Below, one piece after another: positions 55,288 through 64,000 of a stretch of 64,000 bases of DNA (positions are counted from its first letter, which is position 1; every line of letters begins with the position of its first letter). The notes under the pieces are model-generated. The model did no database searches. It saw only the letters and a list, made by a program, of their open reading frames with translations, and was not told the origin of the DNA. A program made the translations under genes and the position numbers. The stretch comes from Collinsella sp. AM34-10 (GTDB lineage Bacteria; Actinomycetota; Coriobacteriia; Coriobacteriales; Coriobacteriaceae), in contig NZ_QSIL01000002.1 of assembly GCF_003469185.1 (NCBI RefSeq), positions 62,692 through 126,691 of the forward strand. Reading direction: 5' to 3'.

Positions 55288-57318
55288 ATGACCGCACCTG
55301 CATCCAAGCTGCTCCAGCCCATTACGGTTGGCCCCCTTGAGCTCAAGAACCGCATTATGTTCCCGCCGCTAACCACCGGCTACGAGGAGCGCGACGGTTC
55401 CATCGGCGAGCGCAGCCTGGCTTTTTACGAGCGCCTGGCCCGTGGCGGCGTGAGCTACATCGTCATCGGCGACGTCGCTCCCGTTATGACCGCAAGCCCC
55501 ACGCCCAAGCTGGCGACCGACGCTCAGATCCCCACGTTTAAGGCCCTGGCCGACGCCGTCCACAAGCACGGCGCCAAGGTCGCGCTGCAGCTGTTCCACC
55601 CCGAGTACGACGTCCCCGGCGTCGGCCGCATGGTCATGGGCTCCATGGCCGCCGCCAAGGCCGCGCAGGAGGCCAAGGCCGCCGGCGATGAGGAGACCTT
55701 TGCCGCCAAGATGGCCGAGTCCAACGAGATTCGCAAGCAGGCCTACGCCAAGCTGCACCACGACATGCAGCACTTTGTGAACGAGGCGAGCGTGGAACAG
55801 CTCACCCAGATCAAGGAGGCTATCGCCGCCTCGGCCGCCCGCGCGCAGCAGGCTGGCATCGACGCCATCGAGGTCCACGGCGACCGCTTGGTGGGTTCGC
55901 TATGTTCGGCCATCCTCAACCAGCGCACCGACGAGTACGGTGGCTCGTTCGAGAACCGCGTCCGCTACGCGCTGGAGGTCGTCGCTTCCATTAAGGAAGC
56001 CGCGCCGCAGCTGATGGTGGAGTACAAGCTCCCCGTGATCATGGAGAACCCCGACGGCACGCCGCGCGGCAAGGGTGGCCTGCAGCCCGACGAGGCCTGC
56101 GAGTTCGCCAAGCTGCTCGAGGGCGCGGGCATCGACATGATCCAGGTCGCACAGGCCAACCACACCGGTAACATGGGCGACACCATTCCGCCCATGGGCG
56201 CCATGCCCTACAACTGGACGCTGCCTGTGGCCGAGCGCGTTAAGGCCCTGGTCTCCGTGCCGGTGGCAACCGTCGGCCGCGTGGTTTCGGTCGAGGCCGG
56301 CGAGAAGATCCTGGAGGATGGCGCGGCCGACATCATCGCCTACGGCCGCTCGCTCATGTGCGACCCCGACATTGCGCTGAAGGCCGCCACGGGTGAGCCC
56401 ATCCGCGAGTGCCTCAACTGCAACAAGGGCTGCGTCGATGCGATTCAAAACCGCAAGTACATCTCGTGCGTGCTCAATGCCGAGAACGGCGACGAGGCGA
56501 CCATCGCCATCAAGCCGGGCGAGGGCGACAAGAAGATCGCCGTGGTGGGCGGCGGCATTGCCGGCCTGGAGGCCGCGCGCGTGGCGGCCAAGCGTGGCTA
56601 TGATGTGACCGTCTATGAGGCGAGCGACCATCTGGGCGGCCAGATTGTGCTGGCGGCCGCGCCTCCGCGCAAGGACGAGATCATGCGCTCGGTCGAGTAC
56701 TACGAGAAGATTCTGCCCGGCCTGGGCGTGAAGGTTGAGCTCAACCATGCCGCTACCGCCGAGGACCTCAACGCCGCCGACGCCGCGATTGTGGCTGTGG
56801 GCGCGCACGACGTGGTCATTCCCGTATCCGGCGCCGATTCGGACAAGGTCGTCTCGAGCTGGGACGTGCTGGCCGGCAAGGCGGAGCTTACGGGCCGCGT
56901 CGCCGTCATTGGCGGTGGCCTGGTGGGTACCGAGACTGCCGAGTACCTGCTGCAGCACGGCTGTGAGGTGGCGATCGTCGAGATGCTCGACAAGATTGCC
57001 GCGGGCGAGTCCGAGACCATTCTGCCGCTGATCATGAGCGACTTTGCCGAGCACAACGTGGAGCAGCACGTGAAGACCCGCCTGACCGCCATTACCGACG
57101 AGGGCGTGGAGGCTGTTCGCACCACCGAGGACGGCGCCGAGGAGCCGGTGAAGATCGCCTGCGATTACGTGGTGATGGCCGTGGGCTCCAGGGCCAACGC
57201 GTTTGACCTGGACGGCGTGACGGTGCCCGTGACCTGCGTGGGCGACTGCTCGGGCGAGCGCACCGCCGACATTGCGAGCGCCATTCGCACGGCATATCAC
57301 GCGGCCAACGAGCTGTAG
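55288..57318 (+). CDS. Old-Yellow-Enzyme-type FMN/FAD/Fe-S oxidoreductase
   Basis: 676 residues. FMN TIM-barrel (1-370): LLQPITVGPLELKNRIMFPPL, QRTDEYGGSFENRVRYALEVV; Fe-S motif CLNCNKGCVDAIQNRKYISC (C-x2-C-x3-C-x11-C, about 374-393); FAD/NAD domain KIAVVGGGIAGLEAARVAAKRGYDVTVYEA. This is the layout of 2,4-dienoyl-CoA reductase, trimethylamine dehydrogenase and bile-acid BaiCD/BaiH enzymes. The usual HxAHGY catalytic/lid segment is replaced by EVHGDRLVGSL, so substrate is uncertain. ATG 55288 has better spacing than ATG 55282. Confidence 0.88.
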   Translation: MTAPASKLLQPITVGPLELKNRIMFPPLTTGYEERDGSIGERSLAFYERLARGGVSYIVIGDVAPVMTASPTPKLATDAQIPTFKALADAVHKHGAKVALQLFHPEYDVPGVGRMVMGSMAAAKAAQEAKAAGDEETFAAKMAESNEIRKQAYAKLHHDMQHFVNEASVEQLTQIKEAIAASAARAQQAGIDAIEVHGDRLVGSLCSAILNQRTDEYGGSFENRVRYALEVVASIKEAAPQLMVEYKLPVIMENPDGTPRGKGGLQPDEACEFAKLLEGAGIDMIQVAQANHTGNMGDTIPPMGAMPYNWTLPVAERVKALVSVPVATVGRVVSVEAGEKILEDGAADIIAYGRSLMCDPDIALKAATGEPIRECLNCNKGCVDAIQNRKYISCVLNAENGDEATIAIKPGEGDKKIAVVGGGIAGLEAARVAAKRGYDVTVYEASDHLGGQIVLAAAPPRKDEIMRSVEYYEKILPGLGVKVELNHAATAEDLNAADAAIVAVGAHDVVIPVSGADSDKVVSSWDVLAGKAELTGRVAVIGGGLVGTETAEYLLQHGCEVAIVEMLDKIAAGESETILPLIMSDFAEHNVEQHVKTRLTAITDEGVEAVRTTEDGAEEPVKIACDYVVMAVGSRANAFDLDGVTVPVTCVGDCSGERTADIASAIRTAYHAANEL

Positions 57319-57394
57319 TTAACTTCGCGGCCAGGCGGGGCGGTAGCACGGATCCGCCCCGCCCGACTGCGTCCCTGCGCACATAGACCATCAA

Positions 57395-57437
57395 CCGGGG
57401 TGGGGCCTGCAAGAACAGCGGGCCCCACCCCGGTTTT
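57395..57437 (+). terminator. Terminator after the OYE-type gene
   Basis: Perfect 13-bp stem CCGGGGTGGGGCC (57395-57407 with 57421-57433) followed by TTTT. Confidence 0.85.
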
Positions 57438-57503
57438 GGTGCAGGGGGCAGATTAGTTTGCACCAAGTCCTTGGCATATGGGCGTGGCTGCTGTTCGTAA
57501 TCT

Positions 57504-57519
57504 TTAAGACATCATTAAG
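57504..57519 (+). promoter_or_regulatory. Candidate response-regulator direct repeat
   Basis: TTAAG at 57504 and 57515, 11 bp apart, in the region upstream of the surface-protein operon. An 11-bp-spaced direct repeat is typical of OmpR/PhoB-type sites; a short hairpin GGCTTGC/GCAAGCC follows. Tentative. Confidence 0.3.
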
Positions 57520-57637
57520 GCTTGCGTTGTGGAGCAAGCCGCAGGTCAATGCTATTCTTTTACCTTATCGTACGGTGTTGTATTCTGCCTGAATTCTCTA
57601 CCTGCGAACAACGGATAAACGCGACCGAGCGGAAAGG

Positions 57638-58729
57638 ATGGCACGCCCGCTAGCAGGGCAAACGCAAACGATGAGTGGCATGGACCGACATAGCGAGCTC
57701 CAGCAGCACAAGACGGCGGCCGAGTACCGCCAAGCTGCCGACGAGCATGTGCGGACCCTCAAGGATTTCTGGAAGGATTTCCTGGTGAGCGGTCTGTTTG
57801 TGCTGGCCGCCATCGTTGCCATCTTTGCATGCCTGGCCTGGTTTGCCGCGAATAACCGAGTGAGTGCCACGGGGAGTACGATCGGGGCGAAGGGCCCACG
57901 GTTTGTGCTCTCGGGAACGCAGGGCGGCACGGCAGGTAAGTACGACGCCCAGGACAACTACGCGTCGGACAGTACAAGCCTTGCCGTGAACAATCTTTTC
58001 AACCTCAATAACATGAGTGCCGATGGCAGTCTTTCTCCGGGGTCGGCGGGCCAGCTTCAGCTCAACGTCAAGCCGCTCTGCAACGACCTGCACGATATTA
58101 CGGTGGAGATGACCTGGGAGATTTCTGTCCAGACGAGCGTTGCGGGCACGGACGGCACTGCTACGGACGCATCGAAAAATGAAGAGATCATCAACTCGCT
58201 TAAAAATCTGGTGCGCGGCCATATCTTGGTTTTCCAGGGCAAAGACACCTCTGGCTTTTACTCCAATCCGCTGGTTCCCACGACAACCACGGTGACCCAG
58301 GACGGAGCGAGCGTCACCGTCATCACGCAGAGCTTTACCATTCCGGCGAAGAGCTTTCGTGCTGAGGGCTCAAACAATACGACCGAAACCGTCACCAAAA
58401 CCCTCTACTGGATTTGGCCGGAGCAGTTCAAGAGCTATGTTCGCACGGGCAACGCCGGCTACGGTGGCAACCTTTTCGCTAACACAGGCGACGAGGGGGG
58501 ATACACGACCCTCGTCGGCGACATCAACAATAACCACGCGTGCTATTTCCGCGCCGATAGCACGAGCGTGCCAGGTCAGGCGCCTAGCGCGGTTCCGCCT
58601 GTCGGAGCCGGCATGTCCTCTGCGGATGTGGAAACCTGCGCCAATTATTACAACAACGCCGACGAGATTATCGGCAAGAACGTCAAGTACATTCGCGTGC
58701 GCTTTACCGCCAAGGAGGCGGATAAATAA
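57638..58729 (+). CDS. Single-pass membrane protein, first gene of a surface-protein operon
   Basis: 363 residues. A charged cytoplasmic N-terminus of about 45 residues, one helix (about 49-68, LVSGLFVLAAIVAIFACLAWF), then ANNRVSATGS and a long Ser/Thr/Asn-rich extracellular part. The WFAANNRVSATG stretch just after the helix resembles the exit segment of TasA/SipW-dependent secreted proteins. The start is uncertain: ATG 57638 sits too close to GAAAGG, and ATG 57671 or 57680 are possible. Family not recognised. Confidence 0.72.
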   Translation: MARPLAGQTQTMSGMDRHSELQQHKTAAEYRQAADEHVRTLKDFWKDFLVSGLFVLAAIVAIFACLAWFAANNRVSATGSTIGAKGPRFVLSGTQGGTAGKYDAQDNYASDSTSLAVNNLFNLNNMSADGSLSPGSAGQLQLNVKPLCNDLHDITVEMTWEISVQTSVAGTDGTATDASKNEEIINSLKNLVRGHILVFQGKDTSGFYSNPLVPTTTTVTQDGASVTVITQSFTIPAKSFRAEGSNNTTETVTKTLYWIWPEQFKSYVRTGNAGYGGNLFANTGDEGGYTTLVGDINNNHACYFRADSTSVPGQAPSAVPPVGAGMSSADVETCANYYNNADEIIGKNVKYIRVRFTAKEADK

Positions 58730-59569
58730 ATGGACGAGCAGCTTAATGCCCGCGAGCAGGGCGATATCAAACACAACGAAGGAGCGGCACACCCCGGCGG
58801 CAACGGGTTCGGCTCGCACGGCGAAGCGCGTCCGGCTGGCCGCATCGAGCGTATCAAGGCTTGGGTGAGCGGCCACCGTCGCGAATCCCTTGCCATCGTG
58901 GGTCTGGTGGCCGTGCTTCTCGTGTTGCTGGGATTGACGCTCGGATGGTTCGTCGATGCCAATCGCGGCTCCACCGTTGGCAAGATCAAGGAGCCGGCAG
59001 AGCTCAAGGTGCTGGGCCCCAACGCTACGGCAGCCGAGCAGATCGACCTGAGTTACAACCCCGAATACGGCGATACCAAGACCGGCAACACGGTGACGCT
59101 CAAGCGCCCGTTTTGCGTGCAGACGGGCGGCGATGGGTTTGAGCTGCAGCTTGCGAATACGACCAACATTAAAGGTCTTACTATTGAGCTGTACAGAGCC
59201 GAGAACACGTCTGCGCTCCAGACGCCCGACGTGAGCGGTACCGCAGGCGGCAAATCTTATAGCTGGAAAGCAACCGGAGAGAACCTGCTGACGAGCTTCA
59301 TGCCCATCAACGACGCGGGTGATGGCCTGGCAACCGAGCCGGTCCCCGGCGCAAGCGACCCTACATTCAAGGACTATCAAAGCGTCCAGCGCAACGCGCG
59401 CCCGCTCTACCGATACAAGGTGTTCAACAAAGACGAGCTCAATGCCAAGACGCTCGACGGCTCGACTGGCAACGACACGCTTAACTTCATCATCAAGCTT
59501 TCGTGGGACGAGAGCACCAAAGAGACCGACGTGATCTACCTGATCGCGCGCAACACGAGCGGTAAGTAG
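58730..59569 (+). CDS. Single-pass membrane protein, second gene of the operon
   Basis: 279 residues, starting directly after the previous stop. A hydrophilic Gly/His-rich cytoplasmic N-terminus, helix about 53-73 (LAIVGLVAVLLVLLGLTLGWF), then VDANRGSTVGKIKEPAEL and an extracellular domain. Same plan as both neighbours, so the three are probably paralogous in architecture and act together. Not recognised. Confidence 0.72.
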   Translation: MDEQLNAREQGDIKHNEGAAHPGGNGFGSHGEARPAGRIERIKAWVSGHRRESLAIVGLVAVLLVLLGLTLGWFVDANRGSTVGKIKEPAELKVLGPNATAAEQIDLSYNPEYGDTKTGNTVTLKRPFCVQTGGDGFELQLANTTNIKGLTIELYRAENTSALQTPDVSGTAGGKSYSWKATGENLLTSFMPINDAGDGLATEPVPGASDPTFKDYQSVQRNARPLYRYKVFNKDELNAKTLDGSTGNDTLNFIIKLSWDESTKETDVIYLIARNTSGK

Positions 59570-59583
59570 GAGAGGGGGCGCAC

Positions 59584-60528
59584 ATGGAGAAGCAAGGGAG
59601 GCAGCAGGATGCCGAGCGCGAGCAGCTGGCAAAAAGCAAAAGCCTAGTCAAGAATAAGCTGGTTGTGGCGGCAATCGCACTTGTTTGCGCCGTGGCGCTC
59701 GTGACGGGTGGTTACTTTACCTATTCCGCCTACACCGCCAACGGATTTCTAAAGTCCGTCGCCGCAACGGGCACTGCGCAGAGCCTATTTGCAAGCGATT
59801 TGCTCACGGGCTATATGAGTGCGCCTAGCCCCGACGAGCTCGCCCGTGCCCAGCGCTCCGTTACGGTGTATCCCAACAACAGGCAGTGCAACTTTACCTT
59901 TAGCATCTACAACTACTTGCTGGGCAACAGCAACTTCTGCAACGACAAAAATGTGACATACACCTTGACGGTCGAGGGGCACGGGCTCGATGGCGCCACG
60001 TGGAGCTATGCGCCCCAGCCCGGTAGCAGCGTCACGCTTCCGGAGAATCAACCTACCAAGAACGACTACACCGTGACCTTCCCCGAGGGTAAGTTGGGAC
60101 AAGCATACTTTGTGATTAAGGCCACGGTCGTATCGGAGCAGAGCCCCGGCACCGAGCTAGCCTGTCTGGCGGCGAAAGTCGTGCCGTCAAAGAGGGCCGA
60201 GGTCAAGACCGCTGCGGTTGAGGGCGCGCTGGTCTATGAGGCTGGCAAGTTTGCTGATTACGCTGCGTACAACTACCGCGTGACGGTTACGGGCGCACCG
60301 GCAAACGTCACGCTCGCGTGGGGGGAGAACGTGGAGATCGACCCGTTCTTTGAGATCAACCATGGCGCGACGGTGGATGCTGCAGCTCGCAAGGCTACGT
60401 TCACCATGGAGCCGGGTTCGATGGTCGTCAACTTTTACCGAGCGGACGGCAAAACGCCCGGTGGCTGGGGTGACCTGGGCATTAGCGTGAGCGGAACCAC
60501 CCAAACGGGCACGACGGAGACTCAATAA
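59584..60528 (+). CDS. Single-pass membrane protein, third gene of the operon
   Basis: 314 residues. Charged N-terminus, helix about 26-43 (LVVAAIALVCAVALVTGGYF), then TYSAYTANGFLKSVAATGTAQSLFASDLL, reminiscent of the post-cleavage start of camelysin/TasA-like fibre proteins. Cys pairs (QCNFTF ... FCND) may form disulfides outside. AGGAGAGGGGG precedes ATG 59584. Confidence 0.72.
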   Translation: MEKQGRQQDAEREQLAKSKSLVKNKLVVAAIALVCAVALVTGGYFTYSAYTANGFLKSVAATGTAQSLFASDLLTGYMSAPSPDELARAQRSVTVYPNNRQCNFTFSIYNYLLGNSNFCNDKNVTYTLTVEGHGLDGATWSYAPQPGSSVTLPENQPTKNDYTVTFPEGKLGQAYFVIKATVVSEQSPGTELACLAAKVVPSKRAEVKTAAVEGALVYEAGKFADYAAYNYRVTVTGAPANVTLAWGENVEIDPFFEINHGATVDAAARKATFTMEPGSMVVNFYRADGKTPGGWGDLGISVSGTTQTGTTETQ

Positions 60529-60568
60529 CTCTGGAAGCAGAGTTTTTAGGATAAGAGGTACGGAATCG

Positions 60569-63500
60569 ATGAGAACGGCAAAGCGCATACTCGCAGAGTT
60601 CATGACGGTGGTCATGGTGCTCCAAGCATGCTCGCCCACGGTGGTTGCTGTGGCGGCAGGCGGGCAGAACATCTCGAACGAGATTGCTGCCGCATCTGCG
60701 AAGGCGTTGGATACTGCCGAGGGCGGCGAGACCAACGGCGATGTCACGATCGGGTCTGGGTCGAGTGATACCGGCGCCGACAGCGACAGTGCTGGGGATG
60801 ACGCGGCGAAGGATGACGCTGCAGCAGGCGATACCACCGATAGCGCCATGGGTTCCGATTCCACGGGCGACCAGACGGAAGGCGACGATGCCGCTGACGA
60901 TGCCGCCGCTGACGACGCCGAGCAAGATGCCGATGATGCGACTTCGGAGGACGCTGAGGCCCAGGCGGGTGCGACGATCACGGATTTGAAAAAGCTTGTC
61001 GAGCTGCTCGAGGCTAATGGTGCGGAAGGCATCGAGCTCAAAGAAGATAACAGTGGAATCAAAAGCCTCAATGTCAAGTCGTCGGAGGCGTTCGCCGCCC
61101 TGTCTAACGCCGACGCTTCGCTTTACTATGATGCGCAGATCAAGGTTATCATCACGGGCGATGCGAAGCTCACCGAGTCGGCTAATAACGGCATGTCTTT
61201 CCAGGGCTTTGGCAGCGATGAGCATCCGTTTGAAGGCAGGATCTATAGGTCGCTGAATGGCGTTGATAGTCCCGTCGAGCTCACGACTGATCGGACGGTT
61301 TTTAATAGCCTCAAGCTGACCGACCAAAACAATATGGTCAAGATGAAGTGGGTGGGCGCGACTAGCTATAGCGCGCCGATGGTCGCTTCGAAGGTCAGCG
61401 GTGCGGAAAACAGCGAAGAGAGCAAGACGCTTAACGCGTCGGTTGACATCGTGGAACCCGTGAACGTTGATGTGAAGGATACGACTTCCGCCTTGACGGC
61501 ACCCCTCCTGGGTGCGACGACGGGCAACCTTGCTGCGAACGTTACCTATAGCCTCACCGATTCTCGAAAGAATCTCAACGCGAATGCGACGGGCAACATT
61601 GGCTTGATTGCCAACACGGTCGAGAGCGGGAGCTTGACGGTTGAGTCCGTCACATTCCCCAACGATCTGACCTCAGGCGGAGCCGTCAAAACGAGCTCTG
61701 GCAACGCTGGCCTGCTCGTAGGCGAAGTCAAGGACGGTGCGACCCTGAGCATTGGCACTCTGGCAAACGTTCCCACCGCCACCGTCCAGTCTACGAACGG
61801 CTCCGCCGGTGGCGTTGTAGGACTCGTTGGCTCGAGCACGGGTGCCATGGTCAACGTCACGGAGGCTCTCGACCTACACGCGCTCGCCGTCAAGAGCACC
61901 TCCGCCAGCGGCGGTTTCATCGGACAAGCGACCAACCTGAGCCTTTCGCAATCCGAGGGCGCAAAGGTGGCGTGTCCTGAGCGTATTGGCGATTCGAATA
62001 GCAAAATCTCCGGCGGCTTTATAGGCAAGGTCAGCTTTATGCAGTCGGTTGAGTTTACTGGCAATAACCAAATCGATACGGGTAATGGCGTTACGCTTGC
62101 GGGCGCGGCGCATGTAAAGGGCGCGGTTGACGGAGCCGGCTCGGTTTTCGGCGTGCTGGCGCTGGACGATCCAAGCGTTTCTGTGTCATTCAAGGACGGC
62201 TCATTCAAGGGCACGTTTGGGGACGACGCCAGTAATGCTGCCTTCGGCGGCCTTATTGGCTTTGTGAGCGGCGCTGCGAATTCGACCGAAGAGACGAGTC
62301 CTCTAAGCCTTCTGAAAGTTGAAGGCGTGACGACTAAGTTTTCGCTCGTTAAGAGTCCATATTTTGCTGGCGGCATTGTTGGATGGCTTGGTACGTCCGC
62401 TATGCCCGCCGCGCTTGAAATTAATAATGCTACGGTCAACTGCACCCAGGTCGCTTCAACGAGCAACGGCTTTGGCGGAGCGGTCGGCTGCATCGACAAA
62501 AACAGCGTCGCGGATGTCAACGGGATTACCGTGAGCAATGAGGGCAGCATCGCCAAGGGCGCTGGCATTGCCGCGGAGTGCTGGACGGCCACGATACGCC
62601 TTGGGGGCGAAACCGATTTTTCCAACATGCATTTTGGCGCGGGGGATGCTACCGCGCAAATAGCCATGGTGCGTTCCGATTATCCGTCGCTTGTGTTCGC
62701 TCGCGGCACGGGCAGCGACAGCGAGCCGACGAATTCCAATGAAAAAGACTACTGGATATACAAGCGGTGTAAGGATGCACCCAAGATTGATGATCTTGGC
62801 GGAGCCCAAGATGCCTCTAAGGGCTATGGGGAGGTCGTAAGGCTCGACGGATCGAAGCTAAAATGGAACCTGATTCAGCTCAACGAAACTACGCATAAGC
62901 CTGAAGGCCCTTCATCGGCCAACTATAGTTGGCAGGTTGGTTATGTAAATGGCGCCGACAGCGACAAGTGGAACCAGGACCACACGCTCGACATCGACGA
63001 CATACAGGATTTTGTTGTCCTAGCATTGTCGATTCAGACCGGCGGCTTGTATAACGGCGTGTTTGGCCCGACCTCAAACATGGCTGACCTTCTTGGGAGC
63101 CAAACGGTAATCAACCTGAACTGCGATGTCAATTTGTCGGGCACGGGCATTGGGGGTCTTGGCCTTGACAGCCTGAACAACGGCGTATCGTTTTCGGGAA
63201 CGTTCAACGGCAATAATCATAAAGTAACCCTTGCCGTCGGCGAGCCGTATGGCACGCGCGACGGGAAGACGCTTGCCGCCGGCGATACGAGTGACGGCAA
63301 CGGTAAGATTTACCGCCATGGTCGTCTGGGCTTGTTCAATGCCATTGGCGGTGCCGCGAAGGTGAGCAACCTCACCATCGGTGGCTTCATGAAATTCGAC
63401 AACGGCCTCAGCGTCGATGCCGGTTCGCTTGCGGCGTCAATTACGGGCACCGCCGACGAGAAACTGACGTTGTCGGGCGTAGCGTGCGAGACAAAGATCA

Positions 63501-64000
63501 CGTGTGATGATACGTTCGGTAACGATGCGAACATCGGTGGTATTGCGGGTAGTGTATCGGCGGCTGCAAGCGTTGATTTCGGTGGCAATAGCAAAGCACA
63601 AACGGCTATTGCTACAGGCAATACGCTCAGGGGCGACACCCGCATCGGCGGCGCCATCGGTTATGTGGGTGATGTAACTTCGACATTCAATGTGACCAGC
63701 CTCGAAGTTGGTGGCTCAATCAATACTGGTGACTGTGCCGATGGCAAGATCGCCCAAGTCGGCGGCCTTATCGGCTGTATTGTTCAGAGTACCTATAATG
63801 TCAAAAAGGAGATAGTCAGTTCGGCTGTCAAGAACGTCAACATTATGGGGCTCGCATACGACTCGTTCGATATGGCCGTGGGCAAGAACGGCGACAAGTA
63901 CCATGGCGCCGGCGGCCTTCTGGGCTACAGCTGGGGCAACGCCATCGTTACCATTGGCGATTCCTCTGCGAGTTCCGACGATAGGCCCTACGCTCTTAAG
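60569..64000 (+). CDS. Giant secreted repeat protein, C-terminus beyond the window
   Basis: At least 1144 residues, open to the last base. Signal peptide MRTAKRILAEFMTVVMVLQA followed by VAVAAGG. Residues about 48-135 are acidic low complexity (Asp/Ala/Ser/Glu). From about 140 a beta-rich region carries repeated GGxxG motifs (GGVVGLVG, GGFIGQA, GGLIGFV, GGIVGWL, GGAVGCI, GGIAGSV, GGAIGYV, GGLIGCI, GGLLGYS), like the GLUG-type repeats of adhesins and beta-helices. RBS AAGAGGT precedes ATG 60569. It is the fourth gene of the operon and probably its surface-exposed product. Confidence 0.8.
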   Translation, partial: MRTAKRILAEFMTVVMVLQACSPTVVAVAAGGQNISNEIAAASAKALDTAEGGETNGDVTIGSGSSDTGADSDSAGDDAAKDDAAAGDTTDSAMGSDSTGDQTEGDDAADDAAADDAEQDADDATSEDAEAQAGATITDLKKLVELLEANGAEGIELKEDNSGIKSLNVKSSEAFAALSNADASLYYDAQIKVIITGDAKLTESANNGMSFQGFGSDEHPFEGRIYRSLNGVDSPVELTTDRTVFNSLKLTDQNNMVKMKWVGATSYSAPMVASKVSGAENSEESKTLNASVDIVEPVNVDVKDTTSALTAPLLGATTGNLAANVTYSLTDSRKNLNANATGNIGLIANTVESGSLTVESVTFPNDLTSGGAVKTSSGNAGLLVGEVKDGATLSIGTLANVPTATVQSTNGSAGGVVGLVGSSTGAMVNVTEALDLHALAVKSTSASGGFIGQATNLSLSQSEGAKVACPERIGDSNSKISGGFIGKVSFMQSVEFTGNNQIDTGNGVTLAGAAHVKGAVDGAGSVFGVLALDDPSVSVSFKDGSFKGTFGDDASNAAFGGLIGFVSGAANSTEETSPLSLLKVEGVTTKFSLVKSPYFAGGIVGWLGTSAMPAALEINNATVNCTQVASTSNGFGGAVGCIDKNSVADVNGITVSNEGSIAKGAGIAAECWTATIRLGGETDFSNMHFGAGDATAQIAMVRSDYPSLVFARGTGSDSEPTNSNEKDYWIYKRCKDAPKIDDLGGAQDASKGYGEVVRLDGSKLKWNLIQLNETTHKPEGPSSANYSWQVGYVNGADSDKWNQDHTLDIDDIQDFVVLALSIQTGGLYNGVFGPTSNMADLLGSQTVINLNCDVNLSGTGIGGLGLDSLNNGVSFSGTFNGNNHKVTLAVGEPYGTRDGKTLAAGDTSDGNGKIYRHGRLGLFNAIGGAAKVSNLTIGGFMKFDNGLSVDAGSLAASITGTADEKLTLSGVACETKITCDDTFGNDANIGGIAGSVSAAASVDFGGNSKAQTAIATGNTLRGDTRIGGAIGYVGDVTSTFNVTSLEVGGSINTGDCADGKIAQVGGLIGCIVQSTYNVKKEIVSSAVKNVNIMGLAYDSFDMAVGKNGDKYHGAGGLLGYSWGNAIVTIGDSSASSDDRPYALK

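Overview
This window looks like chromosomal DNA of a gut coriobacterium, most likely Collinsella or a close relative. The grounds are about 60% G+C with strong G/C third positions, several PTS systems, an electron-bifurcating NfnAB pair typical of anaerobes, a Gram-positive sortase with a sortase-anchored giant glycosidase, and no respiratory genes. The genus is inferred from gene content, not from a database match.

Layout. 1-4.5 kb holds carA (5' cut by the window) and carB. 4.7-8.6 kb holds a GntR/UTRA regulator divergent from a complete mannose-family PTS (IIA, IIB, IIC, IID). 8.7-9.6 kb holds a small membrane protein and a MarR regulator. 10.1-16.6 kb is one 2137-residue cell-wall-anchored GH31 enzyme, with an 11-G homopolymer in its leader. 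16.8-24 kb carries purine genes (purE, purF, purM, purN) mixed with a class B sortase, a MoaE-like protein and a CmpB-like membrane protein. 24.1-27.3 kb has a RelB/DinJ-like antitoxin with a PIN toxin, a PTS IIA, a parvulin-type foldase and a YqeY protein. 27.6-30.7 kb is a polar amino-acid ABC transporter. 30.8-38 kb has a cytidylate-kinase-like protein, nfnAB, and the conserved order glmU-prs-pth. 38.2-41.4 kb is an ECF transporter with fused ATPases. 42-47.1 kb has xth, a sirtuin, a folP-folK fusion with a large insertion, a degenerate biotin-ligase-like protein and coaX. An initiator tRNA-Met follows.

47.4-54.6 kb behaves as an accessory segment. It has lower G+C at its left end, an alpha-glucoside locus (RpiR regulator, GH4 6-phospho-alpha-glucosidase, small membrane protein, EIICB), gene remnants, an ORF6N/PLD-like protein and a truncated tyrosine recombinase. 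55.3-57.3 kb is an Old-Yellow-Enzyme-type oxidoreductase. 57.6 kb to the right edge is an apparent operon of three single-pass membrane proteins and a very large secreted repeat protein that runs off the window.

The most unusual signal is non-coding. Two arrays (31.55-31.77 and 54.69-55.15 kb) contain nine 55-56 bp palindromic units with 15-nt arms based on TGTTACAGATYGAGA. The units are spaced at 80-81 bp, so oppositely oriented arms recur about every 40 bp. The window also holds many other palindromes: a TAAAACCT...GGGACAGGTTTATTTTGG family that twice supplies the stop codon of the gene before it, a perfect 29-bp inverted repeat, MITE-like 160-170 bp elements, and one palindromic segment inside the ecfA coding sequence.
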